A stretch of 64,000 nucleotides of DNA from the NCBI GenBank assembly GCA_037074615.1, contig CM073520.1:33351527-33415526 (forward strand). Direction: 5' to 3'. The position numbers and the translations under genes were made by a program. Source of the DNA: Leucaena leucocephala (taxonomy: Eukaryota > Streptophyta > Magnoliopsida > Fabales > Fabaceae). Shown here piece after piece: positions 24,001 through 35,000 of this stretch (within the stretch, counting starts at the first letter, position 1; every line of letters starts with the position of its first letter). Below the pieces are notes generated by a model. It did no database searches and was not told where the DNA came from. It saw only the letters and a program-made list of their open reading frames with translations.

Positions 24001-27000
24001 ACTGCGCTGATTTTATCATGGGTAGTCTCTACACCGTGGGCTGAAACTCGATGTCCCAAGAAAGATACTCGTGTTTGTCCCAATTCACATTTCTTGAAGT
24101 TGGCATAGTAAGAATTCTGCAGTAGGGTTTGGAACACAGTACGGAGGTGCTGTATATGCTGCTCAGGGGATACACTATATATGAGGATGTCATCAAAGAA
24201 GACCAGCACAAACTTCCTTAGATATGGCCTGAACAGGTCATTCATGGCAGCTTGAAATGTTGCAGGAGCATTAGTAAAGCCAAAGGGTATCACCACGTAT
24301 TCATAATGTCCAGTGTGGGTTCTAAAAGCTGTCTTAGGAATATCAGTATCCAAAACGCGAATTTGGTGGTACCCTGAGCGTAAATCAATCTTTGAAAAAT
24401 ATACAGTCCCATGTAGTTCATCAAGTAATTCATCAATATTGGAAATAAGATACTTATCTAGTACGGTGATTTTGTTGAGGGCGCGATAGTCAATACACAT
24501 GCGCCAAGAGTGATCCTTTTTCTTCACTAGCAATACTGGACTTGCAAAAGGGCTTGAGCTAGGCTGAATGAACCCTTTTTTTGAGGAGCTCCTCTACCTG
24601 TCGCTCGATCTCGTTTTTCTGAAAGTATGGGTACCGGTATGGCCTTAAATTTGGGGGTAATGTATCAGGAAAAAGCCGTATGGCATGGTAATGCTTTCGT
24701 AATGGGGGTAGCCCAGTGGGCTCATCAAAAACTGCAGCAATGTCAGACATTAAATCAGTTATATCCAAACACCTTGTGGCGTCAGATTCCAACTTAAGGT
24801 CTAGGATATACACAGCTTGCAGGGATGGGGTCGGACGTTCTGGCCGGGGTATTCCTTGCAGCTTGTAGCATTTTCCGTCTACCCAAAAGATCATAAACAA
24901 CTCGTTCCAATTGGCTTGGATAGTATTCAGTGAAGCCAACCACTTGATTCCCAGAACCTAGTCAGATCCAACCAAGGAGAATGGGTAGAAATCCTAAGTA
25001 ATATTTAAGCCAGGGAGCGAAACTTCAACTTCCTTGCAAATTTGGTTGCAATGTACCATGCTGCCGTCTCCTATCTGTACGCCAAAAGTGGGAATAGATG
25101 AGACTGGAAGGTGCAGGGTATGAACCAAGGAATCTGAGATAAAATTATTAGTGGAACCGCTATCCACCAACATTAGGACCTCCCGAGAAGCAATTGAACC
25201 GAGAAGCTTCATAGTGGTGGCCGTGGGTCGTCCTAGTATGGCATTGAAGGATATCTTGGCTTCCTCCACAGCTTCCTCTCCGACTTCATCCGCGGATTCC
25301 AGCGTCTCTTGTACAGGGTTCCCGTCATCGTCGACCTCCATGAGGGAAAATGTGCTAGAACAGCGATGCCCAGGACGGAAGGGATCCCCACAATGGAAGC
25401 ATAGTCCCTTATCTCTTCTGTGTTGTCGCTCGACATCGATTACCATAGGCTTGGCTTGGGGTGTGAACTGGGAAGCAGATGGACGAGACTGTGTCATATT
25501 GGGTCGAGCGAAGCGGACTGGTTCACGTGCAGAAGTGGGCTGGTTGAAGAGTGGATTATAACGGGTTGTGCCAAGGGAAGAGTTGGGTTTGGGGCTCCGA
25601 CCTGAATTGTATTTCCTCTCAAATTCTAAGGCAAGGCTTGCAGCTCTGTATACTGTTTTGGGCTTGTGGAGTCGCACATCAGGACGCCCCATTAATGAAG
25701 ACTCCAAGAAGGAAGTGCTCTGGCCACCTCTCAACTCGTGCAGATCTTCTAGCGAACTCTAGTCTGTAATCATTGACAGACCCGTGTTGTTTGATGCTAC
25801 ATAGGTATTCATCGGGATTCTGATATTCTGGTGGTCCATAATGTTCCTGCAGTACCTTCACCAAATCCTCCCAATAGAGCAATGTCCTTTCGGTACTCAT
25901 CCATGAGAATAGATCTAGAGCATCTCCTTCCAAGTGCATCGAAGCCACATCGACTTTATCTTCTTTTGGGATATCATAGTACCTGAAGTATTTCTCTGCT
26001 TTAAGGACCCATCCTCTCGGGTCACCACCTCCATATTTTGGGAAGTCGAGTTTCGCCTGAGGTGGCCTTGGAAGTCGCCGAGATGGCTCTGATTCATCGT
26101 CACTGTCATCTGTCCAGCGTCTTGTCTTTCCTCGACCATGGCTGCGTCTGATTGTTTGGGCTTCAAGGGCTGTGACCTTCTCCTGCAGCACCTCCAATGT
26201 TGCCAGCTTTGCAGCGATAGTCGCCAAAGGGTCATCGCCTAAGGGGGCGTCGGGTTGTACGTCCACATTTGTGTGTGAAGAGCGTGTGGTCACCATGCTT
26301 GATCAAAACCTGGCTCTGATACCAGAATGGTAGACACCGGTTAGCTATCCAGGAATCGAATAGAAACAGAAAGCACAATCTCTCCTAAATACCCTCTAAG
26401 CAAGGATCTCACCTAGAAAGAATTCAAGAGCCAAAGAGAATCTCTCAATATCTGAAATTATATTCAATACCATGATGTCCTCGTGTTAAGAATGCACCAG
26501 CATATATAGAGAAGGGAGATACATGGGTAATAACCGAAATGCATAAATGGCTCCTACATTATCGGGACTAGCTACTTCCTAGGATTTAGTGGACCTTAAC
26601 CAACAGTAATGGACCTATTCTTGAAATAACCGAATGAGGAAATATTAAATAACTGAATAATACATGCAGACTCAGTCAACAAACATAACTGCTGCCTTCT
26701 TGCGTCTCTGATATGTCTGAATAGGAGTAGTGTTTATATCAGATTTCCCTTCCAATTTGTATTCTACTTTGTTTTGCAGAACTATATAAAGTGAAATATA
26801 AAACAAGTGGCAGATAGCATTTTGTAGTATTGACAATTTTGATTCTTGCTCATCTTTAATTTGTTTCTGTTCATGTGTTCTTAATTAATCATCCTATAAT
26901 TTTTGTTACACTTTATAGTTGATTATCTATAACATAACAAAAAGGTCAAAAATATTGATTTATTTTATGGCCCTCTAGCAGTATTATTTTTAGCATTAAA

Positions 27001-29883
27001 TGTATATATATTTTGTCCTTATTTAGGTTAAGAAACAAGTTGAAGCAGCTTGCTGATCAATATACACTATCCGAACAGCAATATGACCAGAAGGTGAATT
27101 TGTTTACGCACGTGGTTGACATTTTTGGTATAATTCTTTTAAAAATTTTGCGACTGATATTTGCTTCCATGATTGTGTATTCAAACCCCCAGTTGAAGCA
27201 GAAGGCTTTGGAGCTTCAGATTGCTGATTTGAAAATGAAGCAATATGAGGAAAAAATGGTTCAGGAACAGTCTCAGATGAAAGTATATGCAGAACAAGTG
27301 TCTCAGCTACTGGCAACTGAGAAAAGTTTGCGCATGCAGCTCACTGCTGATGGAGAAAAATTCCAACAATTCCAGGTTAATTTGATTCTGTTTCATATAT
27401 GAGTGTGCAATTTGAATTAAAGCCTCTGCAATCTTCTCACCGGTTGCATAAAGCTCCGCTTTGCTGTAGTGGTGTAATTTGAAACGCTTTGATTTTTCAG
27501 GCGGACAAAAAAACCATGGATAAGGTTGTTAAGTGAGCCTTACACTGATAGAGCCTTTAGTTTAACATCCCTATAGTCTATAGTTTTCTTAATTTAATTA
27601 TTAAACCGTTAAATGTTAAATTATTTATGGGTTACTGAAGATTGGGTTTAGGCACTATTCTATATAGAAGATATATTCCACTGCCTAAGCAGAGAGGGGA
27701 AAGGGATAACTCATTCGTCAAAATGGAAAAGGCAAATAGGTATAGAAGATATATTCCACTACCTAGACACGTCACCATCATTATTCTCTCTTCTAACTAA
27801 CTCTAACAGTAATGCTAACCCTTTTGCCAAAGTTAATCACAATAAAGCCCTTACCATATATTACCATATATCGGGTTGTCTCTATAGCTTGGCATTTGCT
27901 GAATGCCTCTTTTGGAATGCTTTTGGGCTGACCTTAGTTATGATTTGAGACATTATTATCGACCCTTTCTTTTCATTATTCAATTGTTTGATCCCATCTT
28001 GAATTACTTGAGATGTGTATGTTTATAGTTATGCCTGAATGTGACTGGTTCTTTGTTTATGCATTGATTTTTCAGGAAGCATTGTTAAAGAGCAACGAGG
28101 TTTTTGAAACATTTAAACAAGAGATTGAGAAGGTACACAATATTTTGTTTAAGAAACATTCCATGTGTTCACTAGTCATGTTTGCTGCCTCTGTAGTTTG
28201 CATGAATTTTATTCTAAAGTTATCTGCCTGTTTGTTTTTCTGGAAACCTTCAGATGACAAAATCAATCAAGGAACTCAAAAAGGAGAATCAATTTTTGAG
28301 GAGTAAAACTGAGAAGTCTGATGTTACTCTCATAGAGTTAGTTGATGAGGTATACTATATTTACCCCATTTTGCATGTTGGTCTTTTATTCTGGACAATT
28401 TGCCATATTGTCTGCGAGGACAGCATTAGCGTCCCCTTCTTCCTTGTATGCATTTAGGGTTCAGGCTGCCTAATTGCGGGATGTGATTTTTCATGCTCTA
28501 TGAATTTACTTGCATCATGTGTGAATTCCTGTAACCTTGAATTTACTTATATTCTCACATATTGCGACTTATGGGCTCCTTTTTAGGTTAGTTTTTTGGT
28601 ATACATTAGGTGTTGTCTGGTCATCCAACATTCCTACCTGAGTACTTAGCTTACACCTTAGAGCCTTAAAGCTGCAATTAGCATTTCCATTCCTTCTCCG
28701 GTAAAAGAGAGACCACACACCTTTGTCATATTTTCAGGTTATTGCAAATTCTGCTTTTTAGTGATAATTATTCCAGATTTTTGTTTGGAAGACCTACACA
28801 AGTGTCTATACAGCTGATGTTCCACAGTAGCCTAGTTTCTGACATTCCAGGCTCCATTTCTGGCAGATACCAAGCTACAGCGTCTTTCCCGTGGTTGCTG
28901 AAGTCTCTATTGAGGATTATTCAGTAATACCACTTAAAAGCTGCTCTGTAGCTATAAGATGTTTTCATTTTACAATTCACCAGCATGGAGATCCCATGTG
29001 GTCCACGTCCCTGAATTTTCAACTTTGCCAACTTTTTAGAATATTAATTTTTTAATTTATTTAATAATTCTGCATTGTCTGACCAAGCATATGATCTTAA
29101 ACAACATATATTGTCCCTAGACATCCATGTCCCTTAGTGCCTTTTTGGAAACTAAGCAACATCACTTTTCTTTTGATGTTTTTGCGCTTTACTAGATAAA
29201 ACTCTTCCATATTTACCTCGTACAATGCAAAATCAATTATTTTCGGCTAATCCAAACAGGCACAGTCTTGTTGGCCTTTAGAACTGAGTTTCTGGCATGA
29301 TTAATTTATGTTTTAGTTAGTTTTAAAATAGCAAATCTCTGGTTCAAAAGCATAATGTCAAGTTTCTGAATTCGTTGTTAGCTTGAAGTGTTATAGAAGA
29401 AAGAAATACATGGATGTGGGAAGTTAAAATCCAAGTTTTGTTGATAATTTCTTTTCTCATATATCATTGGGTAAGCATGATTTGTGGAAGTTGTAGCTTT
29501 TAATAAAGCCACCATTTGTTTTTTTATTGAAAATTCAAGAAAAATATAAAGCTATGACTAGTGTCCACTAAGTTTCTTTTAATTCTCTATCCATTTTCCC
29601 CTTAATTTGAGACTCTCATTCTGTAAGGGACAATTAATTTCTTTGGAAATGTTTTCATTTTTCGTTCCTAATATTAATAATCTGCCATGCAATTTCAACA
29701 TTGTGATTATTTATTGTCAAAATATTGATATATTTTTTCCTCGAACAGCGTGAGCGCTTGAAGAAACAGCTGGAGAAAACAAAAAATCAGAAAGAAAAGT
29801 TGGAATCGTTATGCAGATCCCTTCAGGCAGAAAGGAAGCAAAATGTATCAGGAAGCAAGAGTGATAACTCAGCTCCAACATGA
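15035..29883 (+). CDS. taxilin-like long coiled-coil protein
   Basis: Taxilins are cytoplasmic coiled-coil proteins; animal alpha-taxilin binds syntaxins and takes part in vesicle traffic. The plant protein (Arabidopsis At5g50840-like) has no settled role. Coding exons: 15035-15245, 15319-15471, 16272-16360, 16925-17033, 18039-18106, 20075-20152, 20664-20728, 27027-27093, 27193-27375, 28076-28132, 28254-28349, 29749-29883; 1311 nt in phase throughout, 436 aa. Residues 1-150 are acidic, Ser/Pro-rich and probably disordered. From about 155 the protein is a near-continuous coiled coil with the family core: KSTKRLFKSEKELLQFTLKY, LESLCRELQRQNK, LRLDLSAKFQDAI, EVFETFKQEIEKM and a final KLESLCRSLQAER. 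Intron 7 is 6.3 kb because an LTR retrotransposon sits inside it in antisense; splice sites on both sides are intact. Intron 4 holds a LINE remnant and a G-rich tract. Confidence 0.93.
17485..17587 (+). mobile_element. 5'-truncated RTE LINE remnant in taxilin intron 4
   Basis: From GATTAATAATATATC through TTTAGTTTTTGATAGAGCAC to CTTGTTGTTTTTTA this matches the last 100 bp of the RTE LINE at 49903-53065. GTGCACATAT occurs at 17465-17474 and again at 17588-17597 and is a likely target-site duplication, although the left copy is separated from the LINE match by about ten bases. Confidence 0.8.
17914..17942 (+). other. G-rich tract with G-quadruplex potential in taxilin intron 4
   Basis: A run of seven C is followed by G4-C-G6-C-G4-TAA-G3 on the transcribed (sense-like) strand. 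Four G tracts of at least three with loops of 1, 1 and 3 bases meet the usual quadruplex pattern; the C7/G4 junction could instead form a hairpin. It is strikingly GC-rich for this AT-rich intron. Confidence 0.7.
19071..19305. repeat. diverged tandem repeat, unit about 107-128 bp, in taxilin intron 5
   Basis: The unit starting TTTATGATTAT(T/C)ATGAATTAC at 19071 recurs at 19178. Each copy carries GTTAGAAATTTGA, ATATTATAGAAT(T/C)AATTAATGG and AATCTTTCAAA. The second copy is longer because of an extra AATCAATTAATGG insertion. Confidence 0.8.
21527..21940 (-). repeat. 3' LTR of the taxilin-intron element
   Basis: TGGTAGACACC...TTTATATCA, 414 bp. On the minus strand it contains CTCTATATAT (21710-21701), a probable TATA box. 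Compared with the 5' LTR it has three substitutions and no indel. Confidence 0.97.
21871..26296 (-). pseudogene. broken gag-pol of the taxilin-intron element
   Basis: gag starts at 26296 (MVTTRSS). In order: gag, zinc knuckle CFHCGDPFRPGHRC (about 25400), protease LVDSGSTNNF (about 25170), RT (24533-23720) with an intact VFFDDILIYS active site, RNase H (about 23700-23420), integrase HHCC (about 23200-23070) and DDE core (about 22990-22600), ending in a chromodomain-like segment (about 22140-21970). Breaks: a frameshift near 25700 in gag; in-frame stops near 24995 and 24959 after protease; a frameshift in a T-run near 24573; a stop near 23718; a stop near 23654; a frameshift near 23080. The last segment reads on through the polypurine tract and stops 70 bases inside the 3' LTR (21871). 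It cannot make a full polyprotein. Confidence 0.92.
21942..21955 (-). other. polypurine tract next to the 3' LTR
   Basis: The minus strand reads AAGGGGGGTGTAA-like directly before the 3' LTR, the position of the plus-strand primer. It lies inside the open pol frame. Confidence 0.8.
26311..26324 (-). other. tRNA-iMet primer-binding site
   Basis: The minus strand reads TGGTATCAGAGCCA, three bases inside the 5' LTR; a perfect match to the plant initiator methionine tRNA 3' end. Confidence 0.92.
26328..26741 (-). repeat. 5' LTR of the taxilin-intron element
   Basis: 414 bp, 99.3 percent identical to 21527-21940. The differences are in AGAGCC(G/A)AAG, GATTT(C/A)GTGG and ATGAG(A/G)AAA. Confidence 0.97.
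27664..27768. repeat. 27-bp direct repeat, spacing 78 bp, in taxilin intron 9
   Basis: ATAGAAGATATATTCCACT followed by RCCTARRC occurs at 27664-27690 and 27742-27768 with three differences. Confidence 0.75.
29135..29266. mobile_element. possible small MITE in taxilin intron 11
   Basis: The ends GTGCCTTTTTGGAAAC and, on the other strand, GTGCCTGTTTGGATTA form an imperfect terminal inverted repeat around about 130 bp. I see no clear target-site duplication, so this is tentative. Confidence 0.4.
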
Positions 29884-32021
29884 ATTAAGGGCTTATTAAG
29901 AAACATGTCAATGAACTATCTCCTTGAAGCTATGTCTCAAATTTTATTACCATGTATTTGTGAAATTCTGATCTTTTGATTATTGCTTATAGTGCTATTA
30001 TTCTCAGGTTGTGCTCACTTGCTTTTTCTTACCTTCTCTTCTGTTGACCCATTCCATTCCTAGTTTCCATGAACTCCAAAATATCTTATACTTTAAGTTT
30101 TAGTTTTTTCTTGTGATCTCTCTTGGAATGTCTTTAAACTTTGATATGATTATTTGTAAGGAATCTTCAGCATTGCTTTCGGAATTTGAGTAATTAGCCT
30201 TCAATCCAAGTGTTTATTTGGTTTGCTATGTTATGATGAGATTTCATTACAACATTCCGAGGATATTCATTTTTTTTTTTGGTAAACCAACGAGGATATT
30301 CATAGTTGTTACTTTTAAAAAATTAAAATATAATGCAGGTACCTTTTTTTAATCAACCGGGCCTAAGCCCAAAATTATTTATTCACTAACAAGGCTGCAA
30401 GTGGATACTTTTTAGATATTGAGCCTAATAGAAATAATTAGTCTTTTATAGTGTAATAAATTGATGTTTAAATTTTTATTAAAAGATGTGTTCAAATTTT
30501 GATAACTGATAGGGTTTTGAATATAATCGTTTTTAATAATAATAATAATACTTATAAGAGGATTTTGATAAGATTGGGGATTATTTAGAAGTCAAAATTC
30601 CTATAAAACTCTATAATTTTACTTTGCCAATCAAAAGGAAGAAAAGTGGTGTTCCAATATTGTGTGAATACCATTCTCCTTGGGGATTGGACTTAAACCT
30701 TCAAAAATCTCAAGCAAAACAAGTTTTTATTTACGTGATCTGTCTCATGACTTGTCTAAAACACATGAAACAAATAATAAAGAAATAGATATTAATGTCT
30801 AATGTTATAAGTATGAGTGAAATAGTAACTTTTTGTTTACATGATTGTTGAGATGCTATTAGACTATAAGATTATTGGTAAAGAGTAAATTTCTATTATA
30901 ACTATAAAGCATATTTATATTTTCAAAGAGACATCTCCCATTTTCTCTTTAATAAATTAATATAAACTTATGGATTAAAAATAAATAAATAAACAAACTA
31001 CACTAGTAAAAAATAATTTTATGGACAAGGCCTTGTTCCAAAAACTTGTATGAATAAGGGGTTTTCTTTTCAAAAATAATTTTTTTATTAAAATATTAAT
31101 CATCATCATTATCATCATTAATTTATATAATGAAATGTATAATATAAAATACAGTGTAGCTTATATTAGGGGTAGACACGGGACAGGTTGGAATTGAGAT
31201 AACCCCGTCCCATATCTCTTTTGTGTCCCGTATCTCGTCCTGTCCCGAATATATCCTAATCTCTTTTGGGATCGAGACAGGTCAAGACGAGTTCAGGAAT
31301 TCCTGAACCCTTTTTTTTAAAAAAATAATTATATAAAAATATTATTTTATAAATCATTCTATATAAAATATTAAAACAGTTTCCTCTAAATACTATTATT
31401 ACTCCCTAATATAAAATTAAAATGACAGTTTATCTATATAAGGGAAATAAAGCATAAAAATATTCTAAATATAATTTATAAAAAAAATTAATTTGGGACG
31501 GGACGGGACGACCTGAGGATCCTGCGAGAACCATCACGTCCCGACACTAATATTGTCCCATTCTGATATTTTTTCATTCTGATTTTTTTTAGGACATGAT
31601 ATATCTTTCTCCAACTCTCTAAGACCAGAATGGGTCACCCATGAATACCCCTAGCATATATTCTTCATATAACATATTCAAAATCATATTTAGTTATATT
31701 TTTTATCATAACAAATTATTAGTTATAAACATAGAGTCAGAATAAATATATACTAGTAACAAATTGTGCAAATACTATGTAAAATATAGAAATGGATTAT
31801 TTAAAAAAATTAAATGATATTTTCCATAAAGGGTCTGGAATCTGGATGGACCAAATTGTTGAGACCCATTAGCACACATTCAGCCGGTCGTTGTGTATAT
31901 GAAGGCAAAACACTAAACTGAACACCCTGAAAAACCGTTTCTTCTTCCGAATTTTGGAATCAAATCACCAAATACACTCTTCTCTCTCTCTCTCTGGTCT
32001 CGTCTATGAGCGTGTGGCGCC
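29884..32021. other. intergenic spacer between taxilin and the TFIIF-beta pseudogene
   Basis: Holds the taxilin 3' untranslated region and, at 31167-31653, a MITE. The segment 30300-31150 is AT-rich and featureless to me. A CT-rich stretch (31979-31996, a TCTCTC run) directly before the start codon at 32022 looks like a plant pyrimidine-patch 5' leader. Confidence 0.6.
31167..31653. mobile_element. hAT-type MITE, 487 bp
   Basis: The ends are TAGGGGTAGACACGGG and, on the other strand, TAGGGGTATTCATGGG, which resemble the TAGGGGTGTTCA termini of plant hAT elements. The 8-bp flanks are GCTTATAT (31159-31166) and GCATATAT (31654-31661), matching 7 of 8, as expected for an ageing hAT target-site duplication. 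No transposase frame is present. GGGACGGGAC motifs occur internally in both orientations. Confidence 0.87.
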
Positions 32022-35000
32022 ATGGACGACAAAGTTGGAAACCCCAATCGCAGTGGCGGAACCATTGCCAACAATGTGCACTCGGACACTGCTAAAGCAG
32101 ACAAAGCCGTGTGGCTCATGAAGTGCCCGCCTCTTGTCTATCGCTCCCTCCGTCCTCGTGCATCTGATGCCGTCGACCCTTCTCGCCCCGTCGCCAAGGT
32201 CGTCGTTTCTATAGACCCTCTTAACTGCAATGGCGATTCTTCTCCTCAGGTTAATCAAAGTGATGTCCTTCTCTACAGTACTTTTTCCCTTGGAATTGAT
32301 TGTTTAAGTTCTCAGTTTACCATGGAGTTGGCTGGAACTGAAGTTGGACATATTCCCTGATGTTATGCTATGGATATGTCAAAAGATTTCATTCCCATGT
32401 CCGTGTTTTCAGAGTCATCCCAAGGTAAATATGCATCCTTCAGTGACCAAATGTTTTGAAATTTGATTATCTTCAACAGAACTAAAATTTGATGAGGAAT
32501 TAAGCAGTTGCTTTAATTTATATCTTGTTTTGACATTATGCTTTCGAGATTATTTCAACATTCATTCTTACGTACCCTTGATATTTTCACCTGATTACAT
32601 TTCTCTGTTCATATATTATCTGCTTATTATGCTATAGAAGCTATAGACCTTTTACTGTATAACAATTATTAATTAGACAGGGAGGATGTACTATATCCTT
32701 GAGCTAGGGCTTAAAATATGATATCTGTACCCTAGTACCCTACAATATTAAGCTTTTCTCGTTTTGGATTTAAGTTGATCCTTACTCTGGTTCAAGGTGG
32801 ATTATGGTTTTGTCTTTTGAACTATTATTTTAGATTATTTTTTCTAAATCCTATCAAATCAGATATTATAAACAAAAGCAAACAAATAAAAGAAAAGGAA
32901 AATTTACTGCCAATTAAAACATTTAAATATATATGTTCTTGTACTTGGAGTTAATGTCTTAATTGATATCCGACGAGTAAATTAGTAGACACCACCTTTT
33001 GTATTTTTTTAGGCAATTGTTGAAACAAATGGCCAAATAATTTGTTTATTGTCTGTTAATTGTAATTTCATTTATTTTGGTAATTTATTTTCCTTTGGGT
33101 TTTTGATTCACCTAGGTACCTTTCCCCTGTATCCTTAACTTGAGCAAGTGGAGATTGAATAGTTCCTAATGGAACATATAAAAGAAAGGAGGAGATCAGA
33201 ATACTGAGGATATTCTTTAATACGCTACCCTTGGCAGTGTTTGGTTTGAGACTGAAAATGTCATAAAATCTCCGCTAGCACTGCTATTTTGGCAAAAATT
33301 TTAACTGAAACAGTTGAAATTTCTTGTCAAACTGTAGGAAAAATTAGTGTGGAAGGAAAAATACTCAACAAATTTGATATGAAGCCTCATAATCAAAACC
33401 TTGAACTCTATGGGAAACTCTGCCGTGAAAGGACAAACAAGTATATGGTCAAAAGTAGACAGATACAGGTTTTCTTATGGCTTTTGTAACATGGATTTAA
33501 TAATTCATGCAATAACTTTTTTTCCGCTGACTTTTCCTAAATTTCATTTTCAGCTTATTGACAATGATAATGGGGCTCATATGAGGCCCATGCCTGGGAT
33601 GATTACTTTTGCCACTTCTGGGGCCAGTGTATATGCCTTACTTCTCCTTATTAATCAGATTTTTGGCAGAGATTGAACCATGCTCAGAGGGACTTGTTCT
33701 TTTAGAGATTCTTTGACATGTGTAGACTACGCTAATCATGAAAATGTATGCAAGTATGACAGAGGTGTAGCCCACTTAAAAGTATGGCTGACATGCTTAG
33801 TTTGATAATTGACTAGGTCTGCTTATGTTTCCTTGGGGAGCCTGGGAGGAAGGAGGGGTGAGGCGAGGTTGCGTTTTTTAAATATTTTGTACTTATTAGA
33901 TCTAACAAAGGCTTCTGTTTTGATTCAGGAAAAGAAGAAGACCCCAGCCAAATCAACTGAAACAAAGAACAAGAAGGGACCATGGAGAGATGGAAGAAAT
34001 TTTGTTTAAGCTCGTTGAACGGAAGCCAAACTGGAGTTTGAAACAGCTCATACAAGAAACTGACCAACCTGAAGTATGTATTCTTTGTGACATGTTTCTC
34101 TTAAATATTAAACTCGAATTTATGGGACATTAGTTTGAGATATGTACAAGTAGAACTCTAAGGAAAAGTAAGTTTTGTCAGAAAATACCCAGTAGTTATG
34201 ATCAGTTGTATAAAGGACTACACTCTATATCCCAAGTCTAATTATGAAGAATGTGTTGCTTCTAGGAGAAATGCATGTATTTTAGATACTCTAGACACAT
34301 GATGTATAAATGGAGTTTAGGGGTTTGTAAATTCAAGTTATTTTTCAGAAGAAGAAAAAAATGTAGTTTTTCATACTCCTAAATATCATTTTATCTTTTT
34401 ATATATAGTAGGAAATCCTCTACCATGCCCACCATGTCTCTTTGAAACACTTGATATCTCCCTCCATCTTGCTTCTATGTGGAAAGTAGTTCCCATTGAT
34501 GAGTAATCCCAAGGTCATTGAAGGAATTCAATCAGCTCACTGTATACCACATGGCTTCTTTTCTGATTTTGTTTTAGCAGATCTCGTTGATTGATGATGA
34601 AGTAATGGTTTAGAATACCTGAAATAAGTTAATGTCTCAAAGTCCTTAGATTGTGAGAAATTCTAATGCCTATTTGGATAGACTTTTGAAAAAGGACTTA
34701 TAGAAAAAAAAAGGGACTTTTAGACAGTTTTTGAAAAATGGTTTCTGGATAAGGACTTATAGAAAAAAAATAGTTTTGAATAAATGAGTGTTTAAATAAT
34801 TATTACCAGAAGGACTCTTATAATTGGTAAATTATCAGAAAGGGTATGAGATAAAAAAATAAATTCAATTGTAATCACTGTTCACTCGTCACAGTAAACA
34901 ACAAACTCTTTCTACCGTCCCCCTCCTTTTCTCTCTCCAGCAAACGACCATGAAGACGGAGGAGCTAAAGACGCAATGATGACACCTTGACTGAGGAGCT

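Larger units (their letters stand above)
21527..26741 (-). mobile_element. complete Ty3/gypsy chromovirus-type retrotransposon, 5215 bp, in taxilin intron 7
   Basis: Two 414-bp LTRs (21527-21940 and 26328-26741) flank a minus-strand gag-pol region. Target-site duplication GATTT is present at 21522-21526 and 26742-26746. The PBS (26324-26311) matches initiator Met tRNA exactly and a polypurine tract lies at 21955-21942. The LTRs differ at 3 of 414 positions, so the insertion is recent. It is antisense to the host gene. Short size, tRNA-Met priming and a chromodomain-like C-terminus (LIQWTSRPVEEASWEDYD) suggest a Reina-like chromovirus; the clade is an inference. Confidence 0.97.

Noticed and set aside
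25151..25561. 136-codon plus-strand frame inside the LTR element
   Set aside because: It is the antisense shadow of gag and protease on the minus strand.
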